Notes under the pieces: model-generated
Database searches by the model: none
Told to the model about the DNA's origin: nothing
The model's input: the letters and a program-made list of their open reading frames with translations, nothing else
Translations under genes and position numbers: made by a program
Shown here: piece by piece, positions 56,175-64,000 of the stretch
Layout of the letters: every line of letters begins with the position of its first letter
Numbering within the stretch: the stretch's first letter is position 1
Source of the DNA: Bretschneidera sinensis
Taxonomy: Eukaryota > Streptophyta > Magnoliopsida > Brassicales > Akaniaceae
Reading direction: 5' to 3'
NCBI GenBank assembly: GCA_023935145.1
Contig: CM043700.1
Span: forward strand, 138,411,328 to 138,475,327
Length of the DNA stretch: 64,000 nucleotides

Positions 56175-56632
56175 AATTGATAATTGCTGGTGCTTTATTT
56201 GTGGCGCTTTACAGAAACGCTGCTATATAATAACCGTCGGTGCTTTTTCTTGTGGCGCTTCCTTGAAGCGCCGCAATATTCAAAAAGCATATTCCAGCGC
56301 TTCAGAGAGCTGTTATATGTGAATCCAAATACATATAGCGGTGCTTTAAAGCGCCACAATAAAGCGCTGGAATATGCAAAATATTTCGGCGCTTGGAAGC
56401 GCCGGTATATGCTTGAAACCCATTTCATATTTCGGCGCTATAAAGCGGCGGTATATGCTCCTTTGCATCTACCGGTGCTTCAGAGTGCCGAAATATGAAA
56501 TGGGTTTCGAGCATATACCGACACTTTCAAGCGCCGGTATATGCTCCTTTGAGATGCCGGAATATGCCCTTTGCATATACCAGCGCTTTAAAAGCGCTGG
56601 TATATGGAAAAAATTATCCATATAAATACTTT
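56175..56632. repeat. CACTA subterminal inverted motifs
   Basis: About fifteen occurrences, in both orientations, of a motif around ggcgctt / aagcgcc, often paired as short hairpins: ggcgcttccttgaagcgcc (56253-56271), ggtgctttaaagcgcc (56340-56355), ggcgcttggaagcgcc (56388-56403) and cagcgctttaaaagcgctgg (56581-56600). Many are followed by (g/c)(g/a)atatgc or gtatatg. In CACTA elements such arrays are the binding sites of the TNPA-type protein. Confidence 0.85.
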
Positions 56633-59600
56633 TGCCGCGATATATTTTTTCCTTAAATTTTTTTGCTCCCTGCTCCACCGCACCATTTCCCCCAAATTTT
56701 TCCCCTGCTCCCTTACAGGTCGGGTTACATAGCCGTCACCGACATGGTTCACCCCAGCCACCGTGAACCCATCCACGCACCTAGCCTTTGAGCCGTTCAC
56801 CAATTCTTTCTCTATTTTCGAGTAAGCTACCATTCAAGCTGTTGTAAAGCTACTGTGCCACCTTTGGGTTTCGTGAAAAAGGTGAAATCGCTGCACCGAC
56901 AGTGCCCAACCACTTTCATCTCCGGTAAGCCATTCCTTTCCTCCCTGTCCTTCACCCTTCTCATTCTTGCAAGCTAATGGGCTTCAATTGTTTGATCCAC
57001 AGCAAGCAGTATTGTCGTACTGTAGCTGAATCACTTCTGCTCGTGACAGTGCCTTAGGACTCTAGCTTGCCCCATCACTTATCTGGCCAGGTATAATCTC
57101 TAAATTATTACTTTTCATTACATCAATTCTTATGTTACATTAATCAACTTGTTATTGTTGGCTCGTTATGAAGTTTTCCTGGTTCGTTTTTGCGGTAGAT
57201 AGTGTTTTCCTTGTTTCTTGTGCTATTATTGGCTTGTTGTGGAGTTTTACAACTAAGAATGAATTATTAATATATAGTTATTTATTTTTAATTTGCTTGA
57301 AGAAATAAAAAGTACTTTTATATAAAGTACTTTTTGATTTCTATCTGTAACACTGTAATTTAGAGACTCAAACCTTTGTTGTGTAAGTTTACACCTCTTC
57401 CTCAATATGATTTTATTTCTAATAGATACATTCATGATAATTCTCTCAATGTGCATGAAACTTTGAATTTTGTGAAGAAAAAAGAGAGAGGAGAACAGAG
57501 GGTGGTTTGGCCATTAAATGGATTTTGGAAAAGCCTACTAGTAGCCTACAATAAAACCGAATGAAGTTTTCTGCAAATAGTTTTATTTAGTTTCCCTCAT
57601 ATTTTAATCTAGTGGCTCATACAATGTGTTTCTACCTCTTCCCTGAGTGTGAAATCATCTTACAAAACAAATTATTCCATTAAGAGGTCTTAGGCAGGAA
57701 AATCCACTAAATAAGTATTTATACTCATGAGTTGCAGCAATGGAATTGGAATAAAGCTGTAATTTGGATGTTACAACAGTTAGAAACATCAGTAACAACT
57801 CTAACTGAATTAACAGCACAACCCCAACTGAATTAATAGCCTAACAACTACCTGTTAACAACTAAAATCAAATTCAATCAATCTCCAGCACTAGGTGGTG
57901 GTGGTGGTTTAAGTTTTGTTTTGTTTTGAAATTGATTATCTGAACCTGCATTTTTATGTCTTTTTTTAATATAATTCTTGGTGTTGTACTTTACTGGGTC
58001 TATTTATCCTTCTGTGGTTGTCATGACTCATACTGTGGTCGATTGTTGTTCATTTTTGTTTCAGCTTTGTGTCTTGGGTACTGTTATATGAGTGCCTTTG
58101 ACTATTCTAAAATGTTGCCTTTTTTAATGCCTTTTCTTGTCATGTTATTAGAAGTCTTGTCTTCCTTTCCTTCAGCATTTTCCATAGAAAGAACATTGAC
58201 AAGATTACTAGTGATATAATAATGGTTGTGTCCATTAGAGTGCATAGTTTCCTTTACAAATTCCATTGATCTCGAGTACTTCAGCTAATGCGCTCTAAGA
58301 GGAAAACACTTGAACATTAGCCATGAATAGATTTGTTTATATATATATATATATATATATATAGATTTGTTTTATATTTATATATATATTGTATTTCCTG
58401 TTTGATGCTTTGAATTTGTGTTGGTGGTCATAAAGTTAGAACTATTTATCCTTTCCACCTATGTAGCATAGCTTATTCCTTCTGTTATTAAGTTCAAAGT
58501 GGATATCTACTGAAGAATAGGGAAGTAATAGGCTTTATCTGTAGCTTTATATGCATCTCAAGTAATCAAAGCATGGGATTTATCCATTCTGCTTGATTGA
58601 CAAGGGGGAGCTTGCACCACTCTATGACCTTGTCGAGTCTATTCTGCAGATAAGTAGAGCGTTAGAAATAAATGTAGGTCATTTAATTTTATAAGAGTAA
58701 CTTCCATAATTTTCTAACATGAGCTTCCATAGTAGAAGAACAGCTACTTCAGTACATGGATAACTGTAGTAAAGCAACTACTTCAGTAACTAAATCTTTT
58801 TAACCCAGCTACAACACATGGATAACTGCAGTAGAACAACTTCTTTGGAGATCCCTTAGAACAACATATATATAAATATATTAGTATTTGTTGTTGGACA
58901 AAGATTTAACCCATATTTGTTCCAGTATTTGGTTTTATGTAAGGATCGAACTATGTCTACCAATGATGATACAAATGATAGAATGGCACTATAATTGGGT
59001 TGACTTCGTAAAATGACTATTGTCTATAAGAGAAACAATGATCATCTAGGCAATAATTTGCTTTTGTTCTCTTAATGCTTTTGTAAAATGACTACTTCAA
59101 TAATTTTTTTTTCTTGATAATTGTTGTTAGGTAAGGTTTGTATTTAAGATTCATTTAAAAGTTGTAATATCTTTTATTGTTAATAGAATATTTTTGGTGT
59201 TCAAAAGAGGGGGAAAAACTTAACTAGGATGAGGTAAATTTTCAATTGCAACCCTTATGGCATGTCACATTACTCATTTTTTTTTTTTGCCTTTATGGTT
59301 CTCAATAGATGATTCATTATAGAAGACTAAGTTCAAAATTAGTTCTATTGTATCATTCAATATATGGTTCTAGGTTGCTTGTTTTTGAAATGGTATATGA
59401 TAAAATAATAATTGAGATATAAATTGTTTATTGTTTCGTAAAACATGTTTACGAGACTCAACTGACACAAATTCAGTTACTTTCTTATAAACATAGATCA
59501 TTTTATAAATTGCTTTTAGAGGTAATTGATATAATTTTTTTTAGACTTAATTAACACAATTAAAACCATTATGATTAAAATAATGACATTGAGATTTACT

Positions 59601-59887
59601 TGTCTTTACATGAATAGTTTGTTTTTTTATTGGGATACTTTGTATATAATATTAAATATAGATTCTTTGAAAAGATAAGTATAAATTCATATGGTGATTG
59701 ATCTTAGAAACAGATTTAGGATTGTTTTCTGGTAGGTCAAAGTATTTACTCAATTTGTTGTTATCAATTTCAGTTCATCCACTTACCAATCAAATTTAAG
59801 TTTGTGATTATGCCTGTTTTTTCCAAAAATATTTCAATTCTGACTTTCTTGATATTGATTTAGGGAAGTCTATTGGTTCATCTAAAA
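56633..59887 (+). other. CACTA leader and intron region
   Basis: A C/T-rich stretch (56640-57090) may be an untranslated first exon. The remainder is AT-rich, with a TA microsatellite at 58338-58363 and no open frame that resembles a protein. 'gatttag' just before 59875 is a plausible 3' splice site for the transposase exon. Confidence 0.5.
58338..58363. repeat. (TA)n microsatellite
   Basis: About 13 TA units inside the CACTA leader region, with a further short run at 58379-58388. Confidence 0.95.
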
Positions 59888-62760
59888 ATGGATAAAAGTT
59901 GGGTAGATAAACCGAGGTCGAGTAAAGCCTATTTGGATGGTGTTGCAAACTTCATTATATTTGCATGTCAGAAAGTTTGTGGTCGTGGCAGTATTGTTTG
60001 TCCATGTAAGAGATGTGGTAATTGTTATTCATTCGAACCAGAAATTGTTCATGAGCATCTATTGTATAATGGGTTTAGTCCAGGTTACACTGAGTGGGTT
60101 TTTCATGGGGAAAAAGTCTCTCGTATAGACCACACTCACACTAGTTTACAACCCACTAGTGTTCCAGTTGGCTTCATGGGATAAGATGACATGTTGGGTT
60201 TGCTCCGAGGTGCCTTCGAGGTAACTTCTAAAAACCCAAACAATGAATCGGTAAGTTCAGGAGTCATAGTGGGATCTTCGAATGAGCATGTTGAAGAGCA
60301 ACAGGCTCATAGTGGGTTTAAGTTCAATAATTGTGGTGATCCTTCACAAGTCGAACACCCAGTTTGTTCTGCTATTGATGAGACGACTCAGTATCGCAAT
60401 TTGACGAAAGATTACGATATTGAACTTTATCCTGGTTGTCAGAATTTCACAAAGTTAAGTTTTATGTTATATCTACTACATCTCAAATGTTTGAATGGGT
60501 GGTCTGGTAAATCTCTTACTATGTTGCTTAAGTTTATCAACATTGCATTTCCGATGTGTGCTCCATTGCCATCAAATTATTATGAAGCCATGGAGATAAT
60601 CAAAGGATTGGGTCTGGGCTATGAGAAGATTCATGTTCGTCCTAATGACTGCACACTGAATTTTGTCATGCGTGTGGTGTGCCGCGGTGGGTTAAAAACA
60701 ATGCTGATGATGAGGATCCGTTGAATGAGATGGATGGTCAATCTAAAAAGAAAAAGCCAGCTAAAGTATTGTGTTATTTTTCGCTTATACCGAGATTGAA
60801 GAGGATATATATGTCATTTAAAATGGCTTCGTTAATGAGATGGCATGATAAAGATCGGACGATGAGATTTTAAGACACCTGGCGGATGGATTAGCCTGGA
60901 ATGAATTTGATACTTTGTATCCCGATTTTGCAGCTGATCCTCGGAGTGTTAGGCTTGTCCTAGCTAGTGACGGGTTCAATCCCTTTCGAACAATGAGTTC
61001 AACTTATAGCACATGGCCCGAATTTTTTGTTCCCATACAACTTGCCACCGTGGTTTTGCATGAAGCAAACATCCTTCCTCCTTTCAATGGTTATTCCTGG
61101 TGAGAAAAGCCCCGGTAATGATATTGATATCTTTTTTCAGCCTCTAATCGAAAAGTTGAAACAATTATGGGATGGTGTTGATGCGTTTGATGTGTCCACC
61201 AATCAAAGCTTTAAGCTGCCCGCTTCTCTTCTTTGGACCATTAATGATTTTTCAGCTTATGCAAACTTATCTGGTTGGAGCACCAAGGGCCGGGTTGCTT
61301 GTCCATGTTGTGGGGAATCTACACATTCTGTATGGTTAAAGCACGGGGGTAAGTTTTGTTATATGGGTCATCATCGAAGGTTAGCAGAAAACCATGAGTT
61401 TCGTTTTCAAAAGGATCAGTTTGATGGCACCATAGAGTTGGGATCTGCTCCTGTTCCACCGTCTGGGCACGATGTTTTAAGACAACTACAGGATGGAAAC
61501 TATAGCCATGGTAAAACCTCGAAGCCTTCAAAAAATAGGGCAAGAGAGGATGTTGGTACCTCTACGGGGCAAGTGCTAATGGATGAAGTTGATAACCTTT
61601 TTGAGGGTGTGGACGATTTCCTTGAAAATGTTGATAATGAGGATATTCCCATGGATGAGGGAGTTGTAGATACGTTGTGGAAAAAAAGAAGCATTTTTTT
61701 TGAGTTACCATATTGGAAAGACAATCTATTGCGTCATAATTTAGATGTGATGCATATAGAGAAGAATGTATGTGATAATTTGATTGGAACAATATTGAAT
61801 ATAGATGGTAAGACTAAAGATAATAAGAAGGCACGCCGCGATCTCGAGGAAATTGGTATTAGGAAAGACCTCCATTTAGTTGTTCTTCCTAATGGAAAAG
61901 ATCACTCGCCCCCAGCATGCTACACTATGTCCACGAAGGAGAAGCAGAATTTTTTGACAGTTTTGGCAAATCTTAAAGTTCCTGATGGGCATGCATAAAA
62001 CATCTCGAGATGTGTCAACCTAAAGAATCGTAAGCTGTTAAACTTAAAGAGTCATGACGGTCACATATTGATGCAAGAAATCCTTCCGATTGCCTTAAGA
62101 ACATATTTGCTTAGACATGTTGTAGCAGTTGTGTCTGAGTTATCATCATTTTTCAAAGCTTTATGCGCTAAAGCCCTTGATCCCCAAGAGCTTAACTTAT
62201 TGGAGTGGCGTGTTGCTTTGACACTCTGCCATTTGGAGAAAATATTCCCCCCAGGTTTCTTTACCATTATGGTTCATCTTATCATTCACTTAGCCTCTGA
62301 GGCTAGACTACAGGTGGATGTATCCTGTTGAGAGTTTAGATGATCAAAGCTATTATGTGCACTTTGTTTTTTTTTTTTTGTAATATATTGGATACTTAAT
62401 TTTTTCTTTAATTTTTTAGCTTTGCAAGGTATTTAGTGCGCTTGAAATCTTACGTACGTAATAGAAGTCGACCTGAGGGGTCAATTACTGAAGGGTACAA
62501 TAGGGAAGAGTGTCTAACATATTGCTCCCAATACTTCAAAGGTGTAGAGACAAGATTCAACCGCCCCCAAAGGAACAATGATACTGTAAATTTTTCGGAT
62601 AAATACATGTTTTCCTCTGGTGGACGGATAGTGGGAAAGATTGTGAGTGATGAGTTCGATGACATGTCATTGGCTCAAGTACATCATTATGTGTTGCTCC
62701 ATAATGATAAACTTTCCGACCTTCGTAGGTTAGTATCAATAAAGGAACTTAATTACTAAT
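59888..62760 (+). pseudogene. CACTA tnp2-type transposase (Transpos_assoc, tnp2, DUF4218), broken
   Basis: It starts at ATG 59888 (MDKSWVDKPRSSKAYLDGV), the Transpos_assoc domain with CPCKRCGN and W-V-F-H-G-E. A TAA interrupts it at 60182. tnp2 then covers 60380-61800. The frame changes near 60665 (CHACGVPRWVKN follows in the next frame), near 60855 (LASDGFNPF in the third frame) and near 61025 (SMVIPGEKSPGNDIDIFFQP back in the first). Intact motifs include LLWTINDFSAYANLSGWSTK, CPCC and NLDVMHIEKNVCDNLIGT. TAA at 61996. DUF4218 (62070-62760) has EILPIALRTYL, FPPGFFTIMVHLIIHL and YVRNRSRPEGSITEGY, with a gap or intron at about 62336-62425. The gene cannot give a full transposase as read. Confidence 0.88.
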
Positions 62761-63042
62761 AATGTGTTTAAATTAAGTTTTTATTTTCTGCTGTTATCAC
62801 CGCGATGGCTAACAGTACCATAAAAACATCAATTATTTTAGCGAATTTTTGGCTACTCAAAGGCTAACCAACCGTTCCAATCGACCAATACAAAGTCTCG
62901 AACAAAAGTGGTTGGTTGAGAAATTTCCCTCTTGGCTTATGAGACAGGTTAGGCATAATAACAAGAGTCTTGGAATTTTATAAGTGTTTTCAAAAAAACA
63001 TTGAATGTTGTTGTCTCATATTAATTGTTGGAAAATGTTTAG

Positions 63043-63641
63043 GTGCCATGGATGGTGGATAACAATTATTCAGATGAACTAATTGCCTTTGCTCGAGGTC
63101 TGAATAATGTTGTTAGGAGATTCAATGGATTCAACATCAACAGATTTAAATTCCACACAAAGGAACGTGAGAGGTGTAGATGATCTCAAAATTCGGGAGT
63201 ATTGTTGAAGCGGATGATAAAATGTATTATGGTGTGCTCAACGATATCATCGAGTTGGATTACTATGGTACGTTTAAGATTGTGTTGTTCCGTTGTGATT
63301 GGGTGGATATTAATTCACCCAGGGGTTTAAAGAAAGATGCAAGTGGGTGAATTCTCATGAACTTGAATAGGTTAATACACACTGGTCAGTTATTGAAGGA
63401 TGACCCGTTTGTACTTTCATCGCAAGCCAAACAAGTATTTTATGTGCAAGACCCAACAATAAAGGAATGGTATCATGTTGTGATCACAAAGCCAAGGGAC
63501 CTATATGAAATGGGGGAAAAAACGCAGGAAGAGGATGATGACACTTACAATCAGTGCATGCCTTCTAATGTAGTGGTAGACGATCAATTAGATTGTATCT
63601 CAACTTGGGCAAGGATGGACATTGACGAAGATACCAACTAG
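63043..63641 (+). pseudogene. CACTA transposase C-terminal DUF4216 region
   Basis: Continuation of the transposase gene. NGFNINRFKFHTKERER is the start of DUF4216. A TGA at about 63181 and a frameshift near 63200 follow, then IVEADDKMYYGVLNDIIELD and VLFRCDWVDI. A further TGA at 63348-63350 sits in frame with the last open stretch (63357-63641), which holds PFVLSSQAKQVFYVQDP and an acidic tail. DUF4216 normally forms the C-terminal part of CACTA transposases. Confidence 0.82.
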
Positions 63642-64000
63642 TTTTATGTGCATTTCAGTGTAATTATATTTGGAGGTGTATTTATGTGATGGACATCTGT
63701 GTGAACGAGTTTTGTAAGGTTTTATTGTAATCTATCGGTTTACTGTTGCTTTGCATCACACATAACAAGAGTCCTAAACTTTTTTGCGTAAATTTTTATT
63801 TTGGTTGTATCATTGATTATTGCTTGTTCTTTAAATCCTAATTGAATCACTTATTTGTTCATTTGTTCTCAAGTACTCTGAAGTTATTGATTGCTGCATT
63901 TGCTGCGACCCCTTGACCATTCCTATCTTTCAGGTGTGGTTCTTCTAATTCTTGTTAACTTTTAATGCATTCTTTATAGTGTGAGATATAATCATTTTAA
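63642..64000. other. CACTA 3' region downstream of the transposase gene
   Basis: AT-rich sequence after the last stop. No terminal CTTGTAGTG and none of the aagcgcc subterminal motifs appear before the window ends, so the right terminus lies outside. Confidence 0.6.

Larger units (their letters stand above)
56164..64000 (+). mobile_element. CACTA (En/Spm) transposon, left end and transposase; right end outside the window
   Basis: It begins CACTACAAGATAATTG at 56164, followed by ~470 bp of subterminal motifs, a ~3.2-kb leader/intron region, and a tnp2-type transposase gene on the plus strand with Transpos_assoc, tnp2, DUF4218 and DUF4216 regions in the usual order. At least 7.8 kb is present. 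The gene's last stop is at 63641, so the right terminus may be only a few hundred bases beyond 64000. The coding part is damaged. Confidence 0.88.

Noticed and set aside
57956..58219. Hydrophobic 87-codon frame, possible membrane protein
   Set aside because: It lies in the AT-rich CACTA leader region and its hydrophobicity follows from T-richness; no start context or homology.

Overview
The window is nuclear DNA of a flowering plant, almost certainly a eudicot. It is AT-rich, its genes have plant-type introns, and most of it is plant transposable elements: Athila-type Ty3, SIRE-type Ty1/copia, plant L1-type LINEs and CACTA. Only two intact host genes can be supported, both on the minus strand. 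One is a nuclear poly(A)-binding protein of the PABN/PABPN1 type, with six exons in 22883-27494 that read cleanly to 231 residues. The other is a small secreted eight-cysteine lipid-transfer/2S-albumin-type protein, with two exons in 29598-30364. A third host locus, 19957-20373, holds only the first two exons of Mediator subunit MED31, and its exon 2 splice acceptor appears to be lost.

Layout. 1-5152 and 14869-19555 are one tandem array of roughly 980-bp units, about ten copies. It was split by a 9.7-kb Athila-like retrotransposon (5153-14863) with a perfect 5-bp target duplication (gtgac). The MED31 remnant, the PABN gene (with a LINE 3' fragment in its largest intron), a hAT-like MITE with a 9-bp flanking repeat and the LTP-like gene fill 19.6-31.9 kb.

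31.9-52.7 kb is a nest of retroelements. A LINE (about 31932-34953) was cut by a minus-strand copia element (copia A, 3' LTR 34954-35976). Copia A was in turn cut by a 10.15-kb plus-strand SIRE-like copia (38195-48346, TSD attt+t on both sides). The nest ends in the 5' half of a third copia element (copia B, 5' LTR 51840-52696). Copia A's 5' LTR, the rest of the LINE and copia B's 3' half are absent, which suggests one large deletion joined A to B.

52.7-56.2 kb holds a CACTA-type terminus, two pieces of sequence related to the LTP-like gene, a SINE-like stretch and a long fold-back hairpin. From 56164 to beyond the right edge lies the left part of an autonomous-type CACTA transposon. It has its terminal CACTACAAGA, a field of subterminal inverted motifs and a tnp2-type transposase gene (59888-63641) that is broken by several stops and frameshifts.

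No element looks able to move on its own: every retroelement polyprotein carries nonsense codons, and many of these are TGG-to-TAG/TGA or CAG/CAA-to-TAG/TAA, as expected from deamination of methylated cytosine. The most unusual content is cis-acting. A 12-bp CCAGTCGACTGG palindrome occurs in about 27 perfect or degenerate copies in the SIRE-like element. A conserved block is shared by the LTRs of three different copia elements. Copia B has a tandemly duplicated primer-binding site, and the Athila element carries three copies of its polypurine-tract motif. The SIRE-like element also has a third reading frame (about 350 codons, 420 with read-through) downstream of pol.
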